From Amycolatopsis tolypomycina (GTDB lineage: Bacteria; Actinomycetota; Actinomycetes; Mycobacteriales; Pseudonocardiaceae): a DNA stretch of 64,000 nt. Where the stretch lies: positions 62,001 to 126,000 of the forward strand of contig NZ_FNSO01000001.1 of the NCBI RefSeq assembly GCF_900105945.1, in the 5' to 3' direction. The notes under the pieces are model-generated. The model was not told the DNA's origin. It made no database searches and worked only from the letters and a program-made list of their open reading frames with translations. Shown one piece after another: positions 8,256 through 16,865 of this stretch (the first letter of the stretch is position 1; each line of letters begins with the position of its first letter). The position numbers and the translations under genes are program-made.

Positions 8256-8740
8256 TTCGCCGTGAATTCGGCTTCGCGCTCCAGCAGCTTCGTGACCTGC
8301 TCGGCGATCACGCTCTCCAGCTTCCCGCCGAACAGCGGGATGCGGACCGAGACCTCGCCGCTGATCCGCAGCACGGTCCGGTCGCCGTCGGCCAGCAACG
8401 CGGTCCGCGCGGAGATGTCGCCCGGGACGCCGCCGACCTCGACCGTGGCGTTGCCCTGCCGTCCGGTGCCGTCCTTGCTCACCCGCCAGGTCTGCGTGCG
8501 GGTGACCATCAGGTCGCCCTTGTGCAGCGTCCGGACCGCCTGCGGCAGCTTGTCCGCGCTGATGCCCTGCCGCAGCTGGTAGCGCAGGTCCGTGCCGGAC
8601 ACCTCGTACGCCAGTAGGGCCGCGTCGTGGCCGCCGAGCTCCGCCAGGCGCGCCCGCAGCGCCGGCTCGCCCGCGACGGCCGCGTACGTGGCCGCGACGT
8701 CGGCGGCGAACTCGGCGCGGTGCTCGATCCGGGATCCCAT
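8234..8740 (-). CDS. DUF2505-family protein
   Basis: A 168-residue protein matching the DUF2505 pattern, a START/SRPBCC-like fold. It starts MGSRIEHRAEFAADVAATYA, has alternating strands through the centre (GKGDLMVTRT-like region and ISARTALLADGDRTVLRISG) and ends with an amphipathic helix KLESVIAEQVTKLLEREAEF. Its position divergent from murB matches Rv0481c next to Rv0482 in M. tuberculosis. ATG 8740 is 24 bp from the murB start, so the two share a very compact divergent promoter region. Function is unknown; a lipid- or ligand-binding role is a guess from the fold. Confidence 0.82.
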   Translation of the reverse strand: MGSRIEHRAEFAADVAATYAAVAGEPALRARLAELGGHDAALLAYEVSGTDLRYQLRQGISADKLPQAVRTLHKGDLMVTRTQTWRVSKDGTGRQGNATVEVGGVPGDISARTALLADGDRTVLRISGEVSVRIPLFGGKLESVIAEQVTKLLEREAEFTAKWLTEPN

Positions 8741-8764
8741 GAGCCGGACAGTACCGTCAGACGC

Positions 8765-9820
8765 GTGAACTCCGCCCGAACTCCCGCCCTCCCGAAGCTC
8801 GCCGCGTACACGACGCTGCGCCTCGGCGGCCCGGCCCGCCGCTTCGTCAGCGCCGTGACCAGCGAAGACCTCGTCGCGGCCGTCCGCGAGGCGGACGCGG
8901 CGGGCGAGCCGGTGCTGCTGCTCGGCGGCGGCTCCAACCTGGTCGTCGGCGACGCGGGGTTCGACGGCACGCTCGTCGAGGTGGCGAACACCGGCTGGCG
9001 CCGTGACGGCGAACACGTCGAAGTCCAGGCCGGCCAGAACTGGGACGCCTTCGTCGCCGGCCTGGTCGAGGCCGGGCTGGGCGGGCTCGAATGCCTCTCC
9101 GGCATCCCCGGCAGCGTCGGGGCGACGCCGATCCAGAACGTCGGCGCGTACGGCTGCGAGGTCGCCGAGTCCATCGTCTCGGTCGAGCTGTACGACCGCG
9201 GGACGCGCGAGGTGCGCACGCTCAAGGCCGACGAGCTCGGTTTCGCCTACCGCACCAGCGTTTTGAAGGGCACGGACACCGGAGTCGTCCTTTCTGTCCG
9301 GTTCGAGGTCCGCGAAGACGGCCTCTCCGCTCCCATCCGCTACGCCGAGCTGGCGCGCACGCTCGGCGTCGGGATCGGCGCGCGCGTCCCGGCCGCCGAC
9401 GCGCGCTCCGCGGTTCTCGAGCTGCGTCGCGGCAAGGGCATGGTGCTCGACCCGGCCGACCACGACACCTGGAGCGCCGGCTCGTTCTTCACCAACCCGA
9501 TCGTCCCGTGGGCCGAGGCCGAAGCGGTGGTGAAGCGGATCACCGAGACTGTCGGCGCCGAAGTGCCGCAGTACCCGGCCGACGGCGGCGTCAAGCTGTC
9601 CGCGGCCTGGCTCATCGAGCGCGCCGGCTTCGCCAAGGGGTACCCCGGTCCGGGGAACCGTGTTTCGCTGTCGACGAAGCACACCCTGGCGCTGACGAAC
9701 CGCGGCGACGCGACGACGGAGGACCTGCTCGCCCTGGCCCGCGAGGTCCGTGACGGCGTCCACGAGCGGTTCGGCGTCCGGCTGCACCCCGAACCGCTGC
9801 TGATCAACTGCGTGATTTGA
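8765..9820 (+). CDS. murB: UDP-N-acetylenolpyruvoylglucosamine reductase
   Basis: A 351-residue MurB that reduces UDP-GlcNAc-enolpyruvate to UDP-MurNAc with NADPH and FAD in the cytosolic phase of peptidoglycan synthesis. The FAD-binding motif GGGSNLVVGD lies at about residues 54-63 and GIPGSVGATPIQNVGAYG at about 113-130. The catalytic Ser is in AGSFFTNP near 240, and the catalytic Glu is in the C-terminal HPEPLLI. The third domain makes it a type I enzyme. GTG 8765 is chosen because the conserved N terminus starts just after it and it clears the divergent DUF2505 gene. A perfect 26-bp palindrome follows. Confidence 0.96.
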   Translation: MNSARTPALPKLAAYTTLRLGGPARRFVSAVTSEDLVAAVREADAAGEPVLLLGGGSNLVVGDAGFDGTLVEVANTGWRRDGEHVEVQAGQNWDAFVAGLVEAGLGGLECLSGIPGSVGATPIQNVGAYGCEVAESIVSVELYDRGTREVRTLKADELGFAYRTSVLKGTDTGVVLSVRFEVREDGLSAPIRYAELARTLGVGIGARVPAADARSAVLELRRGKGMVLDPADHDTWSAGSFFTNPIVPWAEAEAVVKRITETVGAEVPQYPADGGVKLSAAWLIERAGFAKGYPGPGNRVSLSTKHTLALTNRGDATTEDLLALAREVRDGVHERFGVRLHPEPLLINCVI

Positions 9821-9848
9821 GCCGAACCGGGCAACCCGTACGTGTGTA

Positions 9849-9874
9849 GGACGTCTTTGTCGACAAAGACGTCC
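9849..9874. promoter_or_regulatory. perfect 26-bp palindrome between murB and ldt
   Basis: A perfect dyad reading GGACGTCTTTGTC followed directly by its complement lies 28 bp after the murB stop and 106 bp before the L,D-transpeptidase start. As RNA it would form a stem with a tight TCGA turn, so it may be the murB terminator. As DNA it is also a plausible operator. No U-run follows. Confidence 0.55.
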
Positions 9875-9980
9875 GCCACCTGAACGGTTGGTCTTGACCT
9901 TCCAGCAGGTAACGTCGGCTGGGCCACCAGCGCTAAAGGCGTGTGCCCGCTGGTCGGCGGGGGATTCCAGGAGGTTTTCG

Positions 9981-11156
9981 GTGATCGAACGGCGTACGGT
10001 CTTCAAGGCTGCTCTGGCGGCTGGAGCCGCACTGGTCGCCGCCGCGTGTTCGAGCGAGAACGGCGGCACCGCGCTGCCCACCGGGGCGGCCGGCGCCGAC
10101 GGCGAGGGCGCGAAGCCCGTGGCGAAGATCACGGCCGAGCCCGCCGCCGACGCCAAGGACGTGCCGGTCCTCAAGCCCGCCGTGCTCAAGGTCGCCGACG
10201 GCAAGCTCACCGAGTGCAAGCTGAGCGCCGAAGGCGGCAAGGACGTCAAGGGCGACCTCGCGCCGGACGGGCTCACCTGGACCAGCTCCGAGCCGCTCGG
10301 GTACGGCAAGACCTACACCTACTCGGCCAAGGCCACCGGCAGCGACGGCAAGCCGGTCGAGTTCACCGGCAAGTTCACCACCATCACCCCGGCCAAGCAG
10401 GTCCGCGCGACGCTGAACCCGGCCGACGACCAGACCGTCGGCGTCGCCATGCCGATCAGCGTCAAGTTCGCGTCGCCGGTCAAGGACCGCAAGGCTGTCG
10501 AGAAGGCCCTGTCCGTGAAGACGGACAAGGAGGTCGAAGGCGCGTGGGGCTGGCTGTCCGACAGCCAGGTCGACTACCGGCCGAAGGAGTACTGGCCGCA
10601 GAACATCACCGTGAACGTCGAAGCGAAGCTGTACGGCGTCGACCTCGGCGGCGGCGCGTACGGCAAGGCCGACGTCACCACGAAGTTCAAGATCGGCCGC
10701 AACCAGGTGGTCAAGGTCAACACCCCGGACCACCAGATGCGCGTCTACCGCAACGGCGCGCAGGTCAAGAGCTACCCGTGCGCGAACGGGCTGGACGCCG
10801 AGGTCGACCGCAACACCCCGAACGGCACCTACATCATCATGAGCAAGGAGCCGTCGGCGATCTTCGACAACGCCCGCTACGGCTACACGAACGTCAACAA
10901 GAAGTGGGCCTGCCGGTTCTCCAACCACGGCGAGTTCATCCACGAGAACCAGGACAACGCGGCCAACATCGGCAAGAACAACAACTCCCACGGCTGCGTC
11001 AACCTGCTGGAAGCCGACGCCAAGGACTACTTCGACTCGGCGATCATCGGCGACCCGGTCGAGATCACCGGCTCGAAGCTGTCCCCGCCGATGAACTCCG
11101 ACGTCAAGGACTGGAACTTCAGCTGGGCGGCCTGGCAAGGGCTGGGAGCGAAGTAG
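9981..11156 (+). CDS. lipoprotein L,D-transpeptidase with Ig-like domain
   Basis: A 391-residue exported L,D-transpeptidase, positional equivalent of LprQ/LdtMt5 (Rv0483). It makes 3-3 cross-links in peptidoglycan outside the membrane. The signal peptide ends in a lipobox VAAAC near residue 24. An Ig-like region follows (about 60-250), then a YkuD domain. The catalytic signature SHGCVNL places the nucleophile at Cys339, with the upstream His in FIHENQ. GTG 9981 has a strong AGGAGG at 9969-9974. An alpha/beta hydrolase gene starts 3 bp after the stop, so the two are probably one operon with mshA. Confidence 0.93.
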   Translation: MIERRTVFKAALAAGAALVAAACSSENGGTALPTGAAGADGEGAKPVAKITAEPAADAKDVPVLKPAVLKVADGKLTECKLSAEGGKDVKGDLAPDGLTWTSSEPLGYGKTYTYSAKATGSDGKPVEFTGKFTTITPAKQVRATLNPADDQTVGVAMPISVKFASPVKDRKAVEKALSVKTDKEVEGAWGWLSDSQVDYRPKEYWPQNITVNVEAKLYGVDLGGGAYGKADVTTKFKIGRNQVVKVNTPDHQMRVYRNGAQVKSYPCANGLDAEVDRNTPNGTYIIMSKEPSAIFDNARYGYTNVNKKWACRFSNHGEFIHENQDNAANIGKNNNSHGCVNLLEADAKDYFDSAIIGDPVEITGSKLSPPMNSDVKDWNFSWAAWQGLGAK

Positions 11157-11159
11157 CCG

Positions 11160-11975
11160 GTGCGCACCGAAGTCGTCGGGCACGGCGGGGTCCGGCTCGG
11201 CCTGCGGGTCGAGGGCGAGGCGAACAGCACGCCGATCGTGTTCGTGCACGGCTGGGCGCAATCGGCCCGGTGCTGGGACGCGCAGCTCGCCGACCCGGCA
11301 CTGTCCGAGCGGTGCCGCCTGGTCGCAGTGGACCTCCGGGGCCACGGTGCCTCCGACGTCCCGGTGACCGGGTACGACAACCCGGAAGTCTGGGCCGACG
11401 ACCTCGCCGCCGTGCTCGACTTCGCCGGCCCGGACGCGGTCGTCGTCGCCTGGTCCTACGGCGGCCTGGTGCTGACCGACCACATCCGGGTGCACGGCAC
11501 CGCACGGCTACGCGGCCTCGTGCTGGTGGGCGCCATCACCGAGATCGGCCGCGACCGGCCGGGCGGGCGCGTCGGCCCGTTGATGCGCGAGCACATGCGC
11601 GCGATGCTTTCGGACGATCCGGACATCGCGGTCCCGGCGCTCACCGCGTTCAGCCGCGGGATGGCCACCGGGCCGGTGCCCGGCGCGCAGGTCCAGGCCC
11701 TGCTCGGTGCTTCTCTCAGCGTGCCGCCTTCGGTCCGCTCGGCGCTGTTCCGCCGGGACGTCGGCAGCGGAGAAGTGCTGGCCGGGATCGACAAACCGAC
11801 ACTGGTCGTGCACGGTACGGCCGACCGCGTGATCGAGCCCTCGGCGGCCGAGCACGCCATCGGGAAGATTCCGGGTGCGGTCGGGCGTTGGTTCGTTGAC
11901 GGGGGGCACGCGCCCTTCGCCGAGTCCGCGGCCGAGTTCGACGCGGCGCTCCGGCAGTTCGCCGAGGAATGCTGA
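11160..11975 (+). CDS. alpha/beta-fold hydrolase
   Basis: A 271-residue alpha/beta hydrolase. The oxyanion region is [13 protein letters not shown], the nucleophile elbow is AWSYGGLV (Ser near residue 105), the acid is probably in [12 protein letters not shown], and the catalytic His is in [10 protein letters not shown]. It resembles haloperoxidase/esterase-type members. The gene lies 3 bp after the L,D-transpeptidase stop and overlaps the mshA start by 7 bp, suggesting translational coupling. The substrate is unknown. Confidence 0.86.
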   Translation: MRTEVVGHGGVRLGLRVEGEANSTPIVFVHGWAQSARCWDAQLADPALSERCRLVAVDLRGHGASDVPVTGYDNPEVWADDLAAVLDFAGPDAVVVAWSYGGLVLTDHIRVHGTARLRGLVLVGAITEIGRDRPGGRVGPLMREHMRAMLSDDPDIAVPALTAFSRGMATGPVPGAQVQALLGASLSVPPSVRSALFRRDVGSGEVLAGIDKPTLVVHGTADRVIEPSAAEHAIGKIPGAVGRWFVDGGHAPFAESAAEFDAALRQFAEEC

Positions 11976-13303
11976 AGTACGCAGGAGACGTGACCAAGGT
12001 GACCAGCAACATCCGAAGGTTCCGCGCTGTGCCGCGCCGGATCGCGGTGCTGTCCGTGCACACCTCCCCGCTCGAGCAGCCCGGAACGGGCGACGCCGGC
12101 GGGCTGAACGTCTACGTCAGCCAGACCGCGACCGAGATGGCCCGCCGCGGCGTCGAGGTCGAGGTGTTCACCCGGGCGACCGCGTCCGGCCAGCCGCCGG
12201 TGGCCGAGCTGGCGCCCGGCGTGACCGTGCGGCACGTGCCTGCCGGCCCGTTCGAGCCGCTCGGCCGCGACGAGCTGCCCGCCCAGCTGTGCGCGTTCAC
12301 CTCCGGCGTGCTGCGCACCGAGGCCTTCCACGAGCCCGGCCACTACGACCTCATCCACTCCCACTACTGGCTGTCGGGCCAGGTCGGCTGGCTCGCCCGC
12401 GACCGCTGGTCCGTGCCGCTCGTGCACACCGCGCACACGCTGGCGAAGGTGAAGAACGCCGCGCTCGCCGAGGGCGACAAGCCGGAACCGCGCACCCGCG
12501 TGATCGGCGAGGAGCAGGTGGTCGCCGAGGCCGACCGGCTGGTCGCCAACACCGCGGTCGAGGCGCGCCAGCTCATCGACCTCTACGACGCCGCGCCGGA
12601 CGCCGTGCACGCCGTGCCGCCGGGCGTCGACCTCGAGCGCTTCACGCCGGGATCGAAGTCCGTCGCGCGCGCCGAACTCGGCCTGGCCGACGAAGACGTC
12701 GTGCTCGCCTTCGCCGGCCGGATCCAGCCGCTGAAGGCGCCGGACGTGCTGCTGCACGCCGCGGCCGCCATGCTGCGCCGCCGTCCCGAGCTGGCCGCGC
12801 GGCTGGTCGTGCTGATCGTCGGCGGGCCGTCGGGGACCGGGCTGGAGCAGCCGCAGGCGCTGCGCGAGCTCGCCGTCGCCCTCGGCATCGAGCGGCAGGT
12901 CCGGTTCCTGCCGCCGCAGCCGGGCGAGGCGCTCGCCCGGGTCTTCCGCGCCGCCGACGTCGTCGCGGTGCCCAGCTACAACGAGTCGTTCGGCCTGGTC
13001 GCCCTCGAGGCGCAGGCCTGCGGGACGCCGGTCGTCGCGGCGGAGGTCGGCGGGCTGCCGGTGGCCGTGCCGCACGGCGTCTCCGGGCTGCTGGTGCCCG
13101 GGCACGGCGCCGACGAGTGGGCGGACGCGCTGGCCGCCGTCGCGCTCCGGCCGGACCGCCGCGCCGAACTCGGCGCCAACGCCGTCGTGCACGCGCGCCG
13201 GTTCTCCTGGCGCCGCACGACGGACGCGCTCCTCGACATCTATGCTCAGGCCACGAGCGCGTTCTCCCGCGCGCTGGACCTGCGCGCGGAGGTGGCGGTG
13301 TGA
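11969..13303 (+). CDS. mshA: D-inositol-3-phosphate glycosyltransferase
   Basis: A 444-residue GT4 glycosyltransferase, MshA. It transfers GlcNAc from UDP-GlcNAc to 1D-myo-inositol 3-phosphate, the first step of mycothiol synthesis. Diagnostic sequence is [20 protein letters not shown] near the N terminus, [28 protein letters not shown], and the sugar-nucleotide site [23 protein letters not shown] 11969 overlaps the hydrolase stop; GTG 11990 and GTG 11999 are alternatives with an AGGAG at 11983-11987. The YbjN gene overlaps its stop by 4 bp. This identifies the host as a mycothiol-producing actinobacterium. Confidence 0.95.
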   Translation: MLKYAGDVTKVTSNIRRFRAVPRRIAVLSVHTSPLEQPGTGDAGGLNVYVSQTATEMARRGVEVEVFTRATASGQPPVAELAPGVTVRHVPAGPFEPLGRDELPAQLCAFTSGVLRTEAFHEPGHYDLIHSHYWLSGQVGWLARDRWSVPLVHTAHTLAKVKNAALAEGDKPEPRTRVIGEEQVVAEADRLVANTAVEARQLIDLYDAAPDAVHAVPPGVDLERFTPGSKSVARAELGLADEDVVLAFAGRIQPLKAPDVLLHAAAAMLRRRPELAARLVVLIVGGPSGTGLEQPQALRELAVALGIERQVRFLPPQPGEALARVFRAADVVAVPSYNESFGLVALEAQACGTPVVAAEVGGLPVAVPHGVSGLLVPGHGADEWADALAAVALRPDRRAELGANAVVHARRFSWRRTTDALLDIYAQATSAFSRALDLRAEVAV

Positions 13304-13812
13304 GCCTGGACGAGCTGATCCGGTCTACTTTGGACTCCGCGGAGCTGAAGTACGACAGGCGCGGGCCGGGCAAGTACTTCGTCACGCTGCCGGGCACGAA
13401 GAAGCTGCAGACGAACGCGTGGCTGGTCGACGGCGACCACGCGTTCTCGGTGGAGGCCTTCGTCTGCCGCCGTCCCGACGAGTCCCATGAGGACGTCTAC
13501 CGGTTCCTGTTGCAGCGCAACGCCAAGCTCTACGGGGTGCACTACACAGTGGACAGTCTCGGCGACATCTACCTGGTGGGCCGGTTCGGCAAGGAGACCA
13601 TGAGCGCCGACGAGCTCGACAAGGTGCTCGGCCAGGTGCTGGAAGCGGCCGACGGCGACTTCAACACGCTGCTCGAGATCGGCTTCGCGACGTCGATCCG
13701 GCGCGAGTGGGACTGGCGCGTCTCCCGCGGTGAATCGTTGGCCAACCTCCAGGCGTTCAAGCACCTCGTCACCCCGGAGAAGCCGCACGAACCCGGCTTG
13801 ACCGAGTCGTGA
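13300..13812 (+). CDS. YbjN-domain protein
   Basis: A 170-residue YbjN-domain protein, like Rv0487 downstream of mshA. The fold is related to type III secretion chaperones. Recognisable stretches are [37 protein letters not shown] and [11 protein letters not shown]. The GTG start overlaps the mshA stop (GTGA) and has a GGAGG at 13288-13292, so translation is coupled. The function is not established; it may be a small chaperone or regulator. Confidence 0.85.
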   Translation: MSLDELIRSTLDSAELKYDRRGPGKYFVTLPGTKKLQTNAWLVDGDHAFSVEAFVCRRPDESHEDVYRFLLQRNAKLYGVHYTVDSLGDIYLVGRFGKETMSADELDKVLGQVLEAADGDFNTLLEIGFATSIRREWDWRVSRGESLANLQAFKHLVTPEKPHEPGLTES

Positions 13813-13881
13813 CCGAGGCCGTGCAACGGCCCTGAACCGGACATCCGTCTCCTCATCAGCCAAACTGGAGGGAGACGCAGG

Positions 13882-14754
13882 ATGCGGACCAGATGGAGAG
13901 CCGGGCTCGCGGCCGTGGCCGTGGCGTTCGTGCTGGCGGGGTGCTCGGCGGCGCAAGAGGGTAAATCGTCCATGGCGGACAGTGCCGGGGCCGGGCCGGT
14001 GCCCGCCGCGCCGCAGCAGGGCAACGGCAACGCCGGCCAGGAGAAGGTGACGCCGCCGCAGCCCGGCGCGACCGATCGCAAGCTCGCGCGCAGTGCCCGG
14101 CTCGAACTGACCGCCCCCAAGGTCACCGACGTCGTCGCGCAGGCCCGCAGCGTCGCACAGGGCGCCGGCGGCTACACCGGCCAGGAGAGCACCGGCGACG
14201 AGCTGGCGACGCTCAGCCTCGCCGTGCCCGCCGACAAGCTCGACGGCGTGCTCGACCAGCTGTCGCACCTCGGCAGCGCGCTGGTGAAGCGGGAGCTGAA
14301 CACCCAGGACGTGACCGAGAAGGTCGTCGACGTCGAAGCCCGGCTGGCGACGCAGCGGGCGTCCGTGGAGCGGATGCGCGCGTTGCTCGCGAGGGCGACT
14401 TCGGTGTCGGAGATCGCTTCGGTGGAGAGTGAGCTCACGAGCCGCGAGGCGACGCTCGAGTCGCTGCAGCAGCAGCGGAACTCCCTGGCCGGCAGCGTCG
14501 CGATGGCGACGGTGGCGATGACGATCCGCAGCGTCGCCGCGCCGCCACCGCCGTCCGAAGACCGCAGCGGGTTCCTCGGCGGGCTGGCCGGCGGCTGGGA
14601 GGCGTTCCTGATCTTCGGCGGCGGCCTGCTGACGGTGCTGGGCGCGATCGCGCCCTTCCTGCTGTTCCTCGCCCCGCTGGGCTGGCTCGGCTGGTGGCTG
14701 CACCGCCGTCGCCGTCCGGTGGCGGCACCGGAACCGGCGCCGACCGAGAGCTGA
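13882..14754 (+). CDS. DUF4349-domain lipoprotein
   Basis: A 290-residue lipoprotein: signal peptide MRTRWRAGLAAVAVAFVLAG with lipobox Cys21. The DUF4349 region spans about 70-225, with RKLARSARLELTAPKVTDVV and TEKVVDVEARLATQRASVER; the latter begins a predicted coiled coil. A transmembrane helix near 240-270 (FLIFGGGLLTVLGAIAPFLL) is followed by an Arg-rich cytosolic tail. It would thus be anchored at both ends. DUF4349 proteins are common in actinobacterial envelopes but have no assigned role. Its ATG is 69 bp after the YbjN gene, and a hairpin terminator follows. Confidence 0.82.
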   Translation: MRTRWRAGLAAVAVAFVLAGCSAAQEGKSSMADSAGAGPVPAAPQQGNGNAGQEKVTPPQPGATDRKLARSARLELTAPKVTDVVAQARSVAQGAGGYTGQESTGDELATLSLAVPADKLDGVLDQLSHLGSALVKRELNTQDVTEKVVDVEARLATQRASVERMRALLARATSVSEIASVESELTSREATLESLQQQRNSLAGSVAMATVAMTIRSVAAPPPPSEDRSGFLGGLAGGWEAFLIFGGGLLTVLGAIAPFLLFLAPLGWLGWWLHRRRRPVAAPEPAPTES

Positions 14755-14763
14755 ACGGAACAG

Positions 14764-14810
14764 GCGGGACGGCTCGAGGGAGGGGGAGTCGCGATCTCGA
14801 GCCGCCCCGC
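14764..14810 (+). terminator. hairpin terminator after DUF4349 gene
   Basis: A 15-bp inverted repeat (GCGGGACGGCTCGAG at 14764-14778 and 14796-14810) with one mismatch and a 17-nt loop starts 9 bp after the DUF4349 stop. No T-tract is visible. Confidence 0.65.
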
Positions 14811-15196
14811 TGAAGTTCCCGCCGATCAGGACCCGGTGACGAGGGGGGTGCCAACGGGGCCGGCGGGCCGCGGCTCGGCAGGGGGGAGACGAGCCGCGGT
14901 CGACGCCCGATCGGGCCGGGGAGTGCGTGGAATCCGGCCGCTCGGGACTTAGTCAACCTGTCAGATCCCGGCCGGTAATCACAAGACTACCGGCTAGCCC
15001 GTTCGAGTGAACTTCGGAAACATCGATAACGGTGCGCAGTCCACGGCCGGGATTTTGCGCGCTGTTGGCACCTGGACTTGTCGAAGAGTGAGGTGTTACT
15101 GCTCGGTAACACACTCTGGGTAGGACGGTCGGTGCGATGTCGGTGCGGTGGAGGTCACCGGTCGGTTGCGGGGCGCGTTCTGGCAGGCTGTCAGGC
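14811..15196. other. intergenic region upstream of gpmA
   Basis: No credible gene is seen in these 386 bp. It is less GC-rich than its surroundings in places and contains one inverted repeat, GTGTTAC at 15093-15099 paired with GTAACAC at 15106-15112 across a 6-nt spacer. This lies 85 bp before the gpmA start. It is the likely gpmA promoter region and the dyad may be an operator, but the binding protein is unknown. Confidence 0.5.
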
Positions 15197-15946
15197 ATGG
15201 CCGAGATTGGGACGTTGGTGCTGCTGCGGCACGGGCAGAGCACGTGGAACGCGGAAAACCTGTTCACCGGCTGGGTGGACGTACCGCTGTCGGAGCAGGG
15301 CGAGGGCGAAGCCCGCCAGGGCGGCCGGCTGCTGGCCGACGCCGGGCTGCTCCCGGACGTGGTGCACACCTCGCTGCTGCGCCGCGCGATCGCCACGGCG
15401 AACATCGCACTGGACGCCGCGGACCGGCACTGGATCCCGGTCAAGCGCGACTGGCGGCTCAACGAGCGTCACTACGGCGCGCTGCAGGGCAAGGACAAGA
15501 AGCAGACGCTGAACGAGTTCGGCGAGGAGCAGTTCATGCTCTGGCGCCGCTCGTACGACACCCCGCCGCCGCCGATCGACCCGAACGACAAGTGGAGCCA
15601 GGCCGGCGACGCCCGCTACGCGAACCTCGGCGACGCGGCCCCGCTGACGGAGTGCCTGAAGGACGTCGTCGAGCGGCTGCTGCCGTACTGGGAGTCCGAG
15701 ATCGTGCCGGACCTGCGCGCGGGCAAGACCGTGCTGGTCGCCGCGCACGGCAACTCCCTGCGCGCACTGGTCAAGCACCTCGACGGCATCTCCGACGCCG
15801 ACATCGCGGGCCTGAACATCCCGACCGGCATCCCGCTGCGCTACGACCTGGGCGAAGACCTCAAGCCGCTGAAGCCGGGCGGCGAGTACCTCGACCCGGA
15901 CGCCGCCAAGGAGGCTGCTGCCGCGGTGGCGAACCAGGGCCGCTGA
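15197..15946 (+). CDS. gpmA: 2,3-bisphosphoglycerate-dependent phosphoglycerate mutase
   Basis: A 249-residue cofactor-dependent phosphoglycerate mutase that interconverts 3- and 2-phosphoglycerate in glycolysis. The phosphohistidine motif [20 protein letters not shown] puts the catalytic His at residue 12; the second active-site stretch is [26 protein letters not shown] and the insert typical of the tetra/dimeric enzyme are present. ATG 15197 is chosen because the family starts just before the RHG motif. The position before senX3-regX3 matches gpm1 in mycobacteria, though 7 kb of other genes separate them here. A long hairpin follows. Confidence 0.95.
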   Translation: MAEIGTLVLLRHGQSTWNAENLFTGWVDVPLSEQGEGEARQGGRLLADAGLLPDVVHTSLLRRAIATANIALDAADRHWIPVKRDWRLNERHYGALQGKDKKQTLNEFGEEQFMLWRRSYDTPPPPIDPNDKWSQAGDARYANLGDAAPLTECLKDVVERLLPYWESEIVPDLRAGKTVLVAAHGNSLRALVKHLDGISDADIAGLNIPTGIPLRYDLGEDLKPLKPGGEYLDPDAAKEAAAAVANQGR

Positions 15947-15960
15947 GCGCCGAGACACCG

Positions 15961-16001
15961 AAGGCCACGTCGTGGGACCGCGAGTCCCGCGACGTGGCCT
16001 T
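15961..16001 (+). terminator. strong hairpin terminator after gpmA
   Basis: An 18-bp inverted repeat with one mismatch occupies 15961-15978 and 15984-16001 with a 5-nt loop (CGCGA); each arm starts or ends with AAGGCCACGTCG. It begins 15 bp after the gpmA stop. The stem is very stable and has no U-run. Confidence 0.75.
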
Positions 16002-16438
16002 CACGGTTTCCGGGGCAATTTCTGCCGGCTGCTCGTTATTCGGCCGGGCTGCCGCCCGTTCGGGTAGTTTTGTTGGCCTGTAACAACTTCCTCCCCCCAC
16101 CCGGCTCCGCCGATGGGGTGAACCTGATCCGTCGGCCCGCGGATCATGGCCGGATGTCCGGTTCTGCGATATGTTTCCCCTTGGGAGGGCTTTCTGGCAG
16201 CGGGGGTTTCCGGGGGAGCAGCAGTAAACCACGCGGCGGTCGCCGCGTGATTCGTAGCGTTTTCCCGGGTTCGCTGAACATTCCGCGGTACTTCCGGTGA
16301 GTCCTCCGGTTCTGGCGTCGAGCCGCGAACCAGAGGGGGTGAATGACGCTCGACGGCGCGATGGAAGTCGAACTGCGGTGAGTGCGCGTGCGCGCTCTTC
16401 CGCGTAACGATTCTCATTCGAGATGGGGTTATCGAACC
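16002..16438. other. intergenic region with 20-bp dyad
   Basis: I see no convincing gene here; a 76-codon ORF at 16070-16300 lacks family features. The region contains a palindrome at 16230-16249: CACGCGGCG, a GT spacer, then CGCCGCGTG. It lies about 190 bp upstream of the SH3 gene and looks like an operator. The A/T-richer stretch just before 16439 may be the promoter of the secreted SH3 protein. Confidence 0.45.
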
Positions 16439-16738
16439 ATGCGCAAAACCATTGTCACGGTCGGCGCGGCGGTGGCCGCCTTCCTGATGGTCGGCACGGG
16501 GGTCGCTTCGGCAGGCTGGCACGGCGACTACCTCGGCAGCGGCATCCGCATCCGCAGCGCCCCGGTGACCGGCAGCACCAACGGCCTCGGCTACCCCGGG
16601 CAGGGCGAGTGCACCACCGTCGCCCAGCTGGCGAGCGACGGCTACTACTGGGGCTACCACCGCAACGACACCACGGGCGTCATCGGCTGGAGCCGCGGCG
16701 ACTTCCTCAGTGTCGACGGCAGTGGCTGCAGCTTCTGA
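16439..16738 (+). CDS. small secreted SH3-like protein
   Basis: A 99-residue protein with a clear Sec signal peptide, MRKTIVTVGAAVAAFLMVGT, ending near ASA. The mature part of about 70 residues looks like one bacterial SH3 domain: GSGIRIRSAPVTGSTNGLGY followed by YPGQGECTTVAQLASDGYYW and TTGVIGWSRGDFLS. It has two Cys (GECTT and near the C terminus, GSGCSF) that could form a disulfide outside the cell. Similar short proteins are common in Streptomyces and Amycolatopsis and are presumed wall-binding or signalling. ATG 16439 fits the signal peptide. It is flanked by hairpins and is probably transcribed alone. Confidence 0.8.
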   Translation: MRKTIVTVGAAVAAFLMVGTGVASAGWHGDYLGSGIRIRSAPVTGSTNGLGYPGQGECTTVAQLASDGYYWGYHRNDTTGVIGWSRGDFLSVDGSGCSF

Positions 16739-16748
16739 TTCCCACGGT

Positions 16749-16817
16749 GATTCCCGGCGGGAATCGCACTGACACATAACGGTTCCCGGGACGGTGCGCG
16801 CCCGCCCCGGGAACCGT
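16749..16817 (+). terminator. two hairpins after SH3 gene
   Basis: The first hairpin, GATTCCCG/CGGGAATC at 16749-16765, starts 10 bp after the stop. The second has 12-bp arms, ACGGTTCCCGGG at 16779-16790 and its complement at 16806-16817, with a 15-nt loop. Together they probably end the SH3 transcript before the lipoprotein gene at 16866. Confidence 0.65.
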
Positions 16818-16865
16818 CGACATTTCCGTTCCTGTCCCTTTCCAAGAGTGGTAACGTGACGCCGC

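Noticed and set aside
9894..9915. Sigma-70-type promoter TTGACC...TAACGT before the L,D-transpeptidase
   Set aside because: The spacer is only about 10 bp, too short for a functional -35/-10 pair.
16070..16300. 76-codon ORF upstream of the SH3 gene
   Set aside because: No ribosome site, signal peptide, family resemblance or codon bias; it crosses a palindromic site.
16405..16435. Zur-like or metal-regulator box (ATTCTCATT...) before the SH3 gene
   Set aside because: Only a partial match to zinc-box patterns and not symmetric enough; no metal function in the downstream gene.
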